From S5-A14a sp050908895 (GTDB lineage: Bacteria > Bacillota > Clostridia > Peptostreptococcales > Anaerovoracaceae), in assembly GCA_050908895.1 (NCBI GenBank), contig CP171222.1:1736001-1800000 (forward strand): DNA of 64,000 bases, given 5' to 3'. Positions 1-8,297 of the stretch are shown in pieces. A program made the translations under genes and the position numbers. How positions within the stretch are numbered: the first letter of the stretch is position 1; each line of letters starts with the position of its first letter. A model generated the notes under the pieces. The model worked only from the letters and a program-made list of their open reading frames with translations, was not told where the DNA came from and made no database searches.

Positions 1-780
1 CTTCAAGTCTGCAAGTAGATTCTTTGCAACTTCAGCTTCTGTATCGCCCTGAACTGTTACACCTTTTCCCTTTGGCTTTGGTGTAAAAGAACGGTACACG
101 TTAGTTGGAGAAGCCTTTAGACCTACTGTAGTTAGGTCAACATCTACATCTGCAGCACTCCAAACTTTGATGTCCTTGTCCTGAGCAAAGATACCTTTAA
201 TGTGCATGTATCTAGGCTGGTTAAGTTCTTTGATAGCTGTTAGCATACAAGGTGTCTGAAGTTTAATGATTTCATAACCATCTTCAAGCTGTCTTTTAAC
301 AGTGATATCTTTCATGTTATCAGCAATCTCAAACTCTTCAACATATGTAACCTGTGGAAGGCCCAGTTTTTCCGCAATCTGTGGACCAACCTGAGCAGTG
401 TCTCCGTCAATAGCCTGTCTTCCGGCAAATATTAAATCATATTCGCCAATCTTCTTAATTGCTGCTGTAATTGCGTTTGATGTAGCCCATGTATCAGAAC
501 CACCAACTGCTCTGTCACTTAGAAGAACAGCTTCATCAGCTCCCATTGCGATGCACTCAAATAGCATGTCCTGAGCCTGTGGAGGTCCCATTGAAACTAC
601 TGTGATATGTACATCATCATATTTATCTTTGATTGCTAGAGCTTCTTCCAAAGCGTTAGCGTCGTCATTGTTAAGTATGCTTGGTACTCCATCTCTGATC
701 AGAGTTCCTGTCTGAGGATTGATCTTAATCTCGTTTGTATCAGGAACCTGTTTAGCGCATACGATAATTTTAAATGCCAT
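1..780 (-). CDS. etfB: Electron transfer flavoprotein beta subunit (3' end cut by window)
   Basis: The minus-strand frame starts at ATG 780 and stays open to base 1, giving 260 codons. It begins MAFKIIVCAKQVPDTNEIK, typical of the EtfB N-terminus, and contains the AMP/FAD-binding EtfB core (DEAVLLSDRAVGGSDTWAT near residue 83 and FAGRQAIDGDTAQVGPQ near 118). The family is about 260 residues, so only a few residues should be missing. A strong GGAGGAG ribosome-binding site lies at about 787-793 and bcd ends 19 bp upstream, so the two form an operon. EtfB with EtfA passes electrons to or from acyl-CoA dehydrogenase. In clostridia the Bcd-EtfAB complex couples crotonyl-CoA reduction to ferredoxin reduction by flavin bifurcation. 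etfA is expected just outside the window. Confidence 0.95.
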   Translation of the reverse strand, partial: MAFKIIVCAKQVPDTNEIKINPQTGTLIRDGVPSILNNDDANALEEALAIKDKYDDVHITVVSMGPPQAQDMLFECIAMGADEAVLLSDRAVGGSDTWATSNAITAAIKKIGEYDLIFAGRQAIDGDTAQVGPQIAEKLGLPQVTYVEEFEIADNMKDITVKRQLEDGYEIIKLQTPCMLTAIKELNQPRYMHIKGIFAQDKDIKVWSAADVDVDLTTVGLKASPTNVYRSFTPKPKGKGVTVQGDTEAEVAKNLLADLK

Positions 781-799
781 TTTAAACTCCTCCTACTAA

Positions 800-1942
800 T
801 TATTTTCCGATAACGGATGCAGCGATAACTATCTTCTGAACTTCTGAAGTTCCTTCATAAATCTCAGTAATCTTAGCATCTCTCATCATTCTTTCTACTG
901 GATAGTCCTTAGTGTAGCCGTAACCACCGTGTAACTGTACACACTTAGTTGTTACGTGCATAGCTGTTTCAGCAGCAAATAGCTTAGCCATAGCTGAGAA
1001 TTTACCATATGGAAGACCTTTGTCTTTCATATCAGCTGCTTTATACACTAGAAGTCTAGCTGCTTCGATTCTTGTTGCCATGTCTGCAACTTCAAACTGA
1101 AGTGCCTGGAACTGAGCAAGTTTTCTGCCAAACTGCTTTCTTGCTTTTAGATAGTCAATTGTTACATCAAGAGCTCCCTGTGCAATACCTAGGGCCTGAG
1201 ATGCAATACCAATTCTACCACCATCAAGTGTAGACATAGCTACCTTAAAGCCTTTACCAACTCCTCCTAAAAGTCTGTCTTTAGGAATTCTGCAGTTCTG
1301 GAATATGAGTTCAGTTGTAGAAGAAGCGCAAATACCCAGCTTATCTTCAGTCTTACCGATTGAGAAACCAGGGTCGCCTTTTTCAACGATGAAAGCAGTA
1401 ATTCCGTGGTTACCTTTTGATTTGTCTGTCATAGCCATTACTACGAAAACATCAGCATAACCACCGTTAGTGATGAATACTTTAGCTCCGTTAAGAACCC
1501 ATTCTTCACCATCCAGTTCAGCTTTAGTCTGCTGTCCAGCAGCATCTGTACCAGCGTTAGGCTCAGTTAAACCAAAAGCTCCTAGGTGTTCACCTGAAAG
1601 CAGCTTAGGTAGATATTTTTCCTTCTGTTCCTTAGTTCCCCAGTGGAAAATAGGCCAGCAGCATAAAGATGTATGAGCAGATACAATAACTCCTGTTGAG
1701 CCACAAACTCTTGATAATTCTTCTACTGTAATTGCATAAGACACGTGGTCTCCGCCAGCTCCGCCAAGTTCAGTTGGGAATGGAATGCCCATAAATCCAT
1801 ACTTAGCCATTTTTTCTACTGTCTCTTCTGGGAATCTGTGTTCCGCATCAATTTCCGCTGCAATTGGTTCAACTTCTGCTGTAGCAAATGCTCTAACGGT
1901 TTTCTTTACGAATTCTTGTTCCTTCGTTAGTGAAAAGTTCAT
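800..1942 (-). CDS. bcd: Short-chain acyl-CoA dehydrogenase (butyryl-CoA dehydrogenase type)
   Basis: This 380-residue protein has the usual length and domain order: helical N-terminal domain, central beta domain with the FAD contact GAFGLTEPNAGTDA, and C-terminal four-helix domain. The motif IYEGTSEVQ near the C-terminus carries the likely catalytic base Glu363, the position used by butyryl-CoA and medium-chain dehydrogenases. It would reduce crotonyl-CoA to butyryl-CoA (or the reverse) with EtfAB, in the cytoplasm. A GGAGG site precedes the ATG. etfB follows by 19 bp. The usual partners crt and hbd are not upstream, where thiI lies instead, so the exact acyl substrate is inferred. The promoter region carries a Rex-like palindrome. 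Confidence 0.93.
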   Translation of the reverse strand: MNFSLTKEQEFVKKTVRAFATAEVEPIAAEIDAEHRFPEETVEKMAKYGFMGIPFPTELGGAGGDHVSYAITVEELSRVCGSTGVIVSAHTSLCCWPIFHWGTKEQKEKYLPKLLSGEHLGAFGLTEPNAGTDAAGQQTKAELDGEEWVLNGAKVFITNGGYADVFVVMAMTDKSKGNHGITAFIVEKGDPGFSIGKTEDKLGICASSTTELIFQNCRIPKDRLLGGVGKGFKVAMSTLDGGRIGIASQALGIAQGALDVTIDYLKARKQFGRKLAQFQALQFEVADMATRIEAARLLVYKAADMKDKGLPYGKFSAMAKLFAAETAMHVTTKCVQLHGGYGYTKDYPVERMMRDAKITEIYEGTSEVQKIVIAASVIGK

Positions 1943-2015
1943 TATAAAAATGCCTCCTTTAAATATTATAACGGTCTCTCATTGAGATGTGTTAACCGTA
2001 ATCAACTATGCTGCA

Positions 2016-2048
2016 ATTATATAACGTTTATTGTTACAAAAATAACAG
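2016..2048 (-). promoter_or_regulatory. Candidate bcd promoter with Rex-like operator
   Basis: On the minus strand a perfect TATAAT (2016-2021) precedes bcd. The palindrome TTGTTACAAAAATAACAG at 2031-2048 overlaps the spacer and -35 zone. It fits the Rex layout TTGTTAA-N4-TTAACAA at 11 of 14 half-site bases. Rex senses NADH/NAD+ and is known to control butyrate-pathway genes in clostridia. The -35 hexamer is poor. A second TATAAT lies at 1965-1970 and could be an alternative -10. Confidence 0.45.
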
Positions 2049-2064
2049 CCATACAATACTATTA

Positions 2065-2080
2065 AACCACTTCGCTGGTT
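2065..2080 (-). terminator. Weak hairpin after thiI
   Basis: AACCA/TGGTT form a short 5-bp stem with a 6-base loop about 70 bp beyond the thiI stop. Read on the minus strand it is followed by TTTAATAG, a poor U tract. It is the only hairpin between thiI and bcd and could be a weak terminator, but may be chance. Confidence 0.25.
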
Positions 2081-2148
2081 ATAATGCAAGTAATTTTTTC
2101 TTTTTATTTCATTGTTTTCTATTATTTTAAAACTGGTGCAAAAATGGT

Positions 2149-3327
2149 TCACCCTATACTTTTTTCTTCCGCAGATGACACAGCCGCTGCAACCAGTCCC
2201 TCTACGTCCAACTTGCGTTCTGACTCAAGGATTTTTTCTAATCTTGGTTTAGTTACCGGATGCTTTGGCAAAAATACAGTGCAGCAATCTTCATATGGTT
2301 CAATAGATTTTTCATAAGTCCCTATTTCTCTTGCCATATCCATTATATCGACCTTATCCAATCCAATAAGAGGCCGCATAACTGGAATAGATACTGAATT
2401 ATCTGTAACTACCAGAGCCTGTGCCGTCTGACTTGCAACCTGGCCTAAGTTTTCCCCTGTTATCAACATCATCGCCCGTCTTTTTTCTGCAATTTTTTCT
2501 GCAATACGCATCATAAATCTGCGAACTAAAATTGTTGTCTCATCTTCCGGACAATTGGTTACTATAGCCTCCTGAATAGGCAAAAGATTAATTATAGTCA
2601 TATTAATTCTTCCACAGTAGGCGCTGACTATTTCCGCAAGCTCTTCCACCTTCTGCTGAGCTCTCGGGCTTGTATATGGATAAGAATGAAAATGAACTGC
2701 ATCTATAACCATCCCTCGCTTTGCCATCATCCATGCAGCCACAGGTGAATCTATTCCACCTGAAAGAAGTATCAAGCCTTTTCCGTTGGTTCCAAGTGGT
2801 AACCCTCCAAAGCCATGTATTTTATCCTCGTAAATATATGTCCTATCCTGTCTTAAATCAACAAACAACCTACAATCCGGAGAATGAACATCTACCTTAA
2901 GGACCTTGCAGCTCTTCAATATTGAAGCTCCAACCTGTCTTGCTATATCCGGTGACTTAACCGGAAAAGTTTTATCGGCTCTTTTAGCCTCGACTTTAAA
3001 GGTCTTTATTCCTCTTGATTCAATAAGATTCATCATGTATAAAGATGCTACCTCGCCTATTTTATCAAGATCAGACTCGACCTCGATAGCAGGACTTACA
3101 GATGAAACCCCAAATACCTTTGAAACTTGTTTTATCAAATGAGCACTATCTGCATCTTGAGGATACCTAATAAAAATCAGTCCCTCTTTTCTTAAAACTT
3201 TTGTATTTTTTTGATACTTAAGATTATTCTTTATCCTTTCGGCCAAAATTCTTTCAAAGTATGGCTTGTTCATTCCTTTTAGGGCTACTTCCCCACATCT
3301 TACAATTAAAATTTTATCTTCGTTCAT
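2149..3327 (-). CDS. thiI: tRNA 4-thiouridine sulfurtransferase ThiI
   Basis: ThiI adenylates U8 of tRNA and installs sulfur to make 4-thiouridine, and in some bacteria also serves thiazole synthesis. The protein has an N-terminal ferredoxin-like region, a THUMP domain (about residues 55-165) and a PP-loop ATPase domain with LLSGGIDSPVAAW (SGGIDS at about 189-194). It ends soon after EPYEDCCTVF, so there is no C-terminal rhodanese domain, as in the short Bacillus type. The start MNEDKILIVRCGEVALKG is preferred because it matches the family N-terminus; an ATG four codons upstream (3339) is possible and neither has a strong ribosome-binding site. The gene follows a cysteine desulfurase gene, its presumed sulfur donor. 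Confidence 0.93.
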   Translation of the reverse strand: MNEDKILIVRCGEVALKGMNKPYFERILAERIKNNLKYQKNTKVLRKEGLIFIRYPQDADSAHLIKQVSKVFGVSSVSPAIEVESDLDKIGEVASLYMMNLIESRGIKTFKVEAKRADKTFPVKSPDIARQVGASILKSCKVLKVDVHSPDCRLFVDLRQDRTYIYEDKIHGFGGLPLGTNGKGLILLSGGIDSPVAAWMMAKRGMVIDAVHFHSYPYTSPRAQQKVEELAEIVSAYCGRINMTIINLLPIQEAIVTNCPEDETTILVRRFMMRIAEKIAEKRRAMMLITGENLGQVASQTAQALVVTDNSVSIPVMRPLIGLDKVDIMDMAREIGTYEKSIEPYEDCCTVFLPKHPVTKPRLEKILESERKLDVEGLVAAAVSSAEEKSIG

Positions 3328-3344
3328 ATCATTTCCCATCTTTT

Positions 3345-4481
3345 TTATCTGAAACTGCCAAGACGTCTAAATCTTTTGACTGCCATTTCAACCGCTTCCA
3401 GTACATAGTCTATTTCTTCCAATGTATTTTGTGGCGAAAGACTGAATCTGATTGCGGACTCTATCTCTTTTCCCTTTTTCCCCATTGCTTTCAAAACATG
3501 ACTCTGGCTTTTTTTATTTGAAGAACAAGCTGATCCGGTACTTACATAAATACCTTGCTGCTCCAGGGTATGCAATAAAACTTCACCCCTAGTACCCATA
3601 AAACTCACATTCAAAATATATGGCAACCCATCATTAGGGCTGTTTATAATTACATCTCCTATTTCAAGTATACCGTTCTTTAGCTTTTCGCACAAAAGTT
3701 CAACCTTCTTGTAGTTTTTCTCAATCCTCTGTTCAGATATCTTGGCAGCGGCAGCCATTCCAGCTATTCCAGGCATATTCTCCGTTCCAGATCTAATGCT
3801 ACTTTCCTGATGACCGCCAAGAATCATAGGACTTAGCCTTATATCGTCTTTTTTATATAGAAAACCTACTCCCTTGGGGCCATGTATTTTATGTCCGCTT
3901 GCAGTTAAAAAGTCTCCTTGAAAACCTTTAAAGTTTAATTTGCCGTATGCCTGAACTGCATCCGTATGGAAAAGTGCATTTCCCTTAAATTTATTTATCT
4001 TTTCAATTGGGAAAATGCTGCCGACCTCATTGTTAACACTCATAATGGAAATCAGTATAACGTCATCCGACATAGCTGATTTAAAATCATCCAAAGATAG
4101 ATTTCCATTTTTACAAACCGGCAAATAAATTACTTTAAATCCCTGTCTTTCTAAAAATTTGCATGGTTCTAATACAGCCGGGTGTTCAACAGATGTAGTA
4201 ATTATAGTTTTGCCTTTTCTGTGACAATCTTTTGCTACACCATATATAACAGTATTATTGCCCTCGGTTCCACCAGAGTTAAAAACGATATTGGACGAGT
4301 GGGTTCCTAAAGATTCTCCAATTACATTTCTTGATTTTTTTAGTATGAACTCTGACTCGATCCCCTTAGTATGTAGAGATGATGGATTTCCATAAACATC
4401 TTTTAAAACTTTTACCATCTGGTCCGTTACTTCTTCTAGAGGCTTCGTTGTTGCGCTGTTATCAAGATATATTTCAGACAT
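3345..4481 (-). CDS. Cysteine desulfurase, NifS/IscS-like (NifZ type)
   Basis: This is a PLP enzyme that removes sulfur from cysteine and stores it as a persulfide. From ATG 4481 the product has 378 residues. It shows the cofactor lysine in SGHKIHGPKG (about K198) and the sulfur-carrying cysteine in STGSACSS (about C319), with the N-terminus MSEIYLDNSATT typical of the family. The start at 4481 has AAAGGGATAGGC in front. A longer frame to 4520 runs through a hairpin and has no ribosome-binding site. The gene directly precedes thiI, the same pairing as nifZ-thiI in Bacillus subtilis, where the desulfurase serves tRNA 4-thiouridine. That dedicated role is inferred from position; a general Fe-S role cannot be excluded. 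Confidence 0.92.
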   Translation of the reverse strand: MSEIYLDNSATTKPLEEVTDQMVKVLKDVYGNPSSLHTKGIESEFILKKSRNVIGESLGTHSSNIVFNSGGTEGNNTVIYGVAKDCHRKGKTIITTSVEHPAVLEPCKFLERQGFKVIYLPVCKNGNLSLDDFKSAMSDDVILISIMSVNNEVGSIFPIEKINKFKGNALFHTDAVQAYGKLNFKGFQGDFLTASGHKIHGPKGVGFLYKKDDIRLSPMILGGHQESSIRSGTENMPGIAGMAAAAKISEQRIEKNYKKVELLCEKLKNGILEIGDVIINSPNDGLPYILNVSFMGTRGEVLLHTLEQQGIYVSTGSACSSNKKSQSHVLKAMGKKGKEIESAIRFSLSPQNTLEEIDYVLEAVEMAVKRFRRLGSFR

Positions 4482-4510
4482 GCCTATCCCTTTCCCCGTA
4501 TCATTGAAAC

Positions 4511-4534
4511 AACTCCCCATAGAAATGAGGAGTT
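4511..4534 (-). terminator. Hairpin between rny and the desulfurase gene
   Basis: An 8-bp stem (4511-4518 with 4527-4534, one G-U pair on the minus strand) closes an 8-base loop just after the rny stop. On the minus strand only GTTT follows, so termination would be weak. On the plus strand the tract after it is richer in T, but no plus-strand gene ends here. Confidence 0.45.
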
Positions 4535-4551
4535 TAATTTTATCTTATATT

Positions 4552-6096
4552 TTATTTTGCATAATCAATTGCTCTTGTTTCTCTAACAACATTTACTTTT
4601 ATCTGTCCGGGATACTCCAGTTCAGATTCAATCTTCTTAGAAATTTCACGAGCGAGCAGTGCCACCTCATCATCTCTAACCTGTTCCGGTTTAGCAATGA
4701 TTCTGATTTCACGTCCTGCCTGAATAGCAAACGCCTTCTCCACTCCTGTAGTCTTAGTTGCAATGCTTTCAAGTTGCTGCAATCTCTTGATATAAACTTC
4801 TAAGGTCTCTCTTCTTGCACCTGGTCTTGCCGCAGACAATGCATCAGCTGCAGCAATTAGAACAGCCTCCATACTCTGAGGTTCATAGTCACCATGATGA
4901 GCAGCCATGCCATTTATAACAGCTTGACTCTCTTTGTATTTTCTAAGAATATCAATTCCTATATCCACATGGGTGCCCTCATATTCGTGATCTAAGGCTT
5001 TACCTATATCATGTAAAAGCCCTGCCCTCTTCGCTAATTTTACATCAAGACCAAGTTCCCCTGCCATCAGACCCGCTAAGTGAGCCACTTCAATTGAATG
5101 TTTTAATACATTTTGTCCATAAGAAGTTCTATACTTAAGCCTTCCAAGGAGTCTGACAAGTTCCGGATGAAGATTATGAATCCCGACTTCAAAAGTAGCT
5201 TGTTCACCTTCCTCTTTCATAATCTGATTAACTTCTCTATTAGCCTTTTCAACCATTTCTTCAATTTTAGATGGATGAATTCGTCCGTCTAAAATCAACT
5301 TTTCTAGAGCTACTCTGGCTATTTCTCTTCTCACTGGATCAAAAGCAGATATAATAACTGCTTCAGGTGTATCATCTATTATTAAATCAACCCCGGTTAA
5401 TGTCTCTAAAGCAATTATGTTTCTACCTTCTCTACCTATAATTCTCCCCTTCATATCATCGTTTGGTAACGATACAACAGAAACGGTAGATTCAGCTACA
5501 TGATCAGCTGCACATCTTTGAATGGCACCTGTAATAATATATTTTGCTTTTTTCTCCGCTTGCTCTTTTGCTTCTGCTTCTAAATTTCTAATCATTAGAG
5601 CAGCATCACGTCTTACATCTTTTTCAAGCTCTGCAAGCAAAATAGTCTTGGCTTCTTCACGTGTATAACCTGAAATTTTTTCCAGCTCCTGGATTTGTTT
5701 TTCTAAGAATCCATCCAGTTCAATGTTTTTCCGGTCCAGTTCTTCTTGTTTTTTTGTAATATTGACTTCTTTTTTCTCAATATTTTCTAATTTCTTGTCT
5801 AGCGACTCCTCTTTCTGCACCAACCTCTTTTCCGAACGTTGTAGCTCATTTCTACGATCTTTAACTTCTCTATCTAAGCTGGTCCTAATTCGGTTTGCAT
5901 CTTCTTTTGCTTCTAAAACAATCTCTTTTTTAATCGATTCTGATTTTTTCTCTGCGTCTAGTATTAAATTCTTCGCCTTCTGCTCAGCGCTGCCAATGGC
6001 CTTCTCTCCTACATTTTTTCTGTATATATATCCAATAAGCAGACCCAATATTAGGGTAACTAATCCAACTAAAACACTTGAAATTACTGGAGACAT
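4552..6096 (-). CDS. rny: Ribonuclease Y
   Basis: RNase Y is the membrane-bound endoribonuclease that starts mRNA decay in many Firmicutes. The 514-residue product has the full family architecture: an N-terminal membrane helix (about residues 4-24), a long charged coiled coil (about 30-200), a KH RNA-binding domain with GRIIGREGRN, and an HD phosphohydrolase domain with GLLHDIGKALD. The conserved end VVRETRAIDYAK is present. AGGAGGTG precedes the ATG. It is divergent from rodA and is followed by the desulfurase gene after a hairpin. Confidence 0.97.
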   Translation of the reverse strand: MSPVISSVLVGLVTLILGLLIGYIYRKNVGEKAIGSAEQKAKNLILDAEKKSESIKKEIVLEAKEDANRIRTSLDREVKDRRNELQRSEKRLVQKEESLDKKLENIEKKEVNITKKQEELDRKNIELDGFLEKQIQELEKISGYTREEAKTILLAELEKDVRRDAALMIRNLEAEAKEQAEKKAKYIITGAIQRCAADHVAESTVSVVSLPNDDMKGRIIGREGRNIIALETLTGVDLIIDDTPEAVIISAFDPVRREIARVALEKLILDGRIHPSKIEEMVEKANREVNQIMKEEGEQATFEVGIHNLHPELVRLLGRLKYRTSYGQNVLKHSIEVAHLAGLMAGELGLDVKLAKRAGLLHDIGKALDHEYEGTHVDIGIDILRKYKESQAVINGMAAHHGDYEPQSMEAVLIAAADALSAARPGARRETLEVYIKRLQQLESIATKTTGVEKAFAIQAGREIRIIAKPEQVRDDEVALLAREISKKIESELEYPGQIKVNVVRETRAIDYAK

Positions 6097-6186
6097 TCTA
6101 GCACCTCCTTCTCATATTTTTAGTTTTAAATTGTACTGTATATTTTCAGTAATAAATCAAAAATAATCGCATCACATATTTTTATC

Positions 6187-6216
6187 TTGCTATGCTCACA
6201 CGATATATATTATAAT
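6187..6216 (+). promoter_or_regulatory. Promoter for rodA
   Basis: TTGCTA (6187-6192), an 18-bp spacer and a perfect TATAAT (6211-6216) point at rodA, about 40 bp before its GTG start. Confidence 0.6.
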
Positions 6217-6255
6217 TGTAGGGAGCCAGTTATGTCAAGAAATAAGAGGTAAAAG

Positions 6256-7359
6256 GTGAATTTTTTTAAAGGATTAAAAAGAAAATTTGATATAATAATT
6301 GTAGGATGTGTTGCTGTTCTTGCTATAGTTAGTATAGTTATGATAGGAAGCACACATATTTCTTCAGGATTTATAGCTAGGGATACAATTATCCAGACCA
6401 CTGCCTATCTAATAGGTATAGGACTTTGTGTTGTAATCTCAAAATTCCATTACTCAACTTTGAAAGGTAATTGGCAAATTCTATATGCTGTAGCCGTTAT
6501 GTTTTTACTCTTGGTATATGTTCCCGGGTTAGGTATGGTTCAGTTCGGGTCAAGAGCTTGGATAAATTTGAGAGTCACCACCATCCAACCATCCGAGTTT
6601 GTGAAAATTCTTTTTATTCTTCTTATGGCTGAATACTTGGAAAAAAACAAATATGATCTTTATAATTTCAAAGGTCTGATTAAAGCCGTACTATTTGCTG
6701 CTCCAATCATCTTAATTGTGTTGAAAGAAGACCTTGGCTCAGCACTTGTATTTTCTTCAATATGGTTGTTTATGATATTTTATGCCGGTATAAATCTTAA
6801 AGTTTTGGGCAAATTTTTTGCTTTACTTTTAGCCTTTATACCTGTAGCATACTTATTTATGGCTCAGTATCAAAAAGACCGAATAGAAGCCTTTCTTCAC
6901 CCAGATAATCTGAATTTACCTGGCAACTACCAGGTTTTTCAAGGTAAAGTTGCCATGGGTTCAGGCGGTATTTTCGGAACAGGTATTTTTAACGGAACTC
7001 AAAAGGGTTTGGATTTTATTCCAGTTCAAACTTCAGACTTTATATTCTCTGTAATTATTGAGGAGCTCGGGTTTATAGGAGGGCTGATTTTAATAGCAAT
7101 TTTTACAATACTCCTTTTTAGAATGACCCAAGTAGTGAGGGAAATGAGTGATATGTATGGAGCACTTATAATTATAGGTGTAATCGGGATGCTCTCTTTC
7201 CAGATTTTTGAGAATATCGCTATGAACATGGGGCTTATGCCAGTTACAGGTATCACTCTTCCATTCTTAAGCTATGGTGGCACATCTATTATGGCCAGTA
7301 TGATTTCTATTGGATTAGTCCTAAACATTGCAACACGAAACCGAGGTATCAGTTTTTAG
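6256..7359 (+). CDS. rodA: Rod-shape SEDS glycosyltransferase RodA
   Basis: RodA polymerises peptidoglycan strands during cell elongation with a class B PBP as its partner. The 367-residue protein is almost entirely membrane segments (about ten). It carries SEDS-family signatures: FGSRAWINL in the first third, SDFIFSVIIEELGFIGG, and LPFLSYGGTS near the end. The start is GTG 6256 after AAGAGGTAAAAG. A separate FtsW in the dcw cluster (43.8-45.0 kb) makes this one the elongation-type member. It lies alone on the plus strand, converging on the mre-PBP2-minD operon, which holds its likely partner PBP2. Confidence 0.92.
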   Translation: MNFFKGLKRKFDIIIVGCVAVLAIVSIVMIGSTHISSGFIARDTIIQTTAYLIGIGLCVVISKFHYSTLKGNWQILYAVAVMFLLLVYVPGLGMVQFGSRAWINLRVTTIQPSEFVKILFILLMAEYLEKNKYDLYNFKGLIKAVLFAAPIILIVLKEDLGSALVFSSIWLFMIFYAGINLKVLGKFFALLLAFIPVAYLFMAQYQKDRIEAFLHPDNLNLPGNYQVFQGKVAMGSGGIFGTGIFNGTQKGLDFIPVQTSDFIFSVIIEELGFIGGLILIAIFTILLFRMTQVVREMSDMYGALIIIGVIGMLSFQIFENIAMNMGLMPVTGITLPFLSYGGTSIMASMISIGLVLNIATRNRGISF

Positions 7360-7460
7360 CCAATCAATATTAAAATTAAAATACAATTCTCATTATTTAA
7401 TGGAATTGCGTTTAAATTTAACTTAAGATTTTGTATAACATAATTATAAAGTAAATAAAA

Positions 7461-7507
7461 CCTGAGACAAAAACTTTAGTTAAGCCTTTGTCTCAGGTCC
7501 ATTTTTT
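7461..7507. terminator. Bidirectional terminator between rodA and minD
   Basis: An 11-bp perfect stem, CCTGAGACAAA with TTTGTCTCAGG (7461-7471, 7487-7497), is flanked by T runs on both strands: ATTTTTT on plus and TTTTATTTAC on minus. It can end both converging transcripts. Confidence 0.9.
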
Positions 7508-8240
7508 ACAAATCTACAATCCTATTGGCTATTTTTTCAAAATTCGCTTTAATATATGTATCTTCCTTTAAAACAATTGGCACGCCTAAGTTTGTGGATA
7601 TTAATATATTTTCATCGTACTGAATTGCACCTATTAGAGGAGGTCTTAAAATCTCCGTGACCTCCATCAAACTAGGTGCGTATCCTAGATTAATCAAGTC
7701 TGCAATTATTTTGTTTAAAACAACATATCGTTCTTCTATTCCAAGTTGGGTTAATTGACGATCAAGAGCATCTGCATCTCTTATGGCCGAATACTCAGCA
7801 TTAGTCACAATTACAGCCATATCCGCCCCGGCTGAAGCAATTGTTAGATTGTCATCAATTCCCGAAGGTGAATCGATCATCACATAATCATATTTGGATT
7901 TTAACTTATCACACAGCACTCTCATATGAAGGGGAGTGAGACTTCCATCTTCCTTATTGGGTGATGCGCTCATCATGTAAAGATTATCAAATCTTTTGTC
8001 CTGAATTACTGCCTGCCTGATTCGACAAACGCCAGTCATAACATCATATACATCATATACAATCTTGTTTTCAACACCTAAATATAAATCTAGATTTCTC
8101 AGCCCAAGATCCATATCGATTATCAAGACTTTTTTCCCCATATTTGATAGTGTTGCACCTATATTAACGGTAAACATTGTTTTCCCTGTGCCGCCTTTAC
8201 CCGAGGCAATAAGTATTGTTTTTCCCATTTTATCTCCCAT
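7506..8240 (-). CDS. minD: MinD-like P-loop ATPase, short C-terminus
   Basis: The protein has the deviant Walker A KGGTGKT (about 15-21), the MinD-like switch region IDMDLGLRNLDLYLG and the IDSPSGID motif. MinD normally binds the membrane through a C-terminal amphipathic helix and recruits MinC to block division at the poles. Here the protein stops at IANRIVDL, where Bacillus and E. coli MinD continue for roughly 20 more residues carrying that helix. A terminator follows at once. Neither minC nor minE is adjacent, although it ends the mreB-mreC-mreD-PBP2 operon, where clostridia usually have minC-minD-minE. The start at 8240 has GGGGAG 8 bp upstream; 8228 is an alternative with GGGAG at 5 bp. 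Confidence 0.85.
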   Translation of the reverse strand: MGDKMGKTILIASGKGGTGKTMFTVNIGATLSNMGKKVLIIDMDLGLRNLDLYLGVENKIVYDVYDVMTGVCRIRQAVIQDKRFDNLYMMSASPNKEDGSLTPLHMRVLCDKLKSKYDYVMIDSPSGIDDNLTIASAGADMAVIVTNAEYSAIRDADALDRQLTQLGIEERYVVLNKIIADLINLGYAPSLMEVTEILRPPLIGAIQYDENILISTNLGVPIVLKEDTYIKANFEKIANRIVDL

Positions 8241-8297
8241 TATAAATACTCCCCATATTTTCATGGTTCCATTTTGAATTTACTTTAAATTGTTCTT

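Noticed and set aside
4480..4803. 107-codon plus-strand open frame
   Set aside because: Antisense to the end of rny and the following gap; no ribosome-binding site and low-complexity Ser/Leu content.
5723..6166. 147-codon plus-strand open frame opposite rny
   Set aside because: It is the reverse of the rny coiled-coil codons, Ser/Phe-rich with no family resemblance, and rny is intact.
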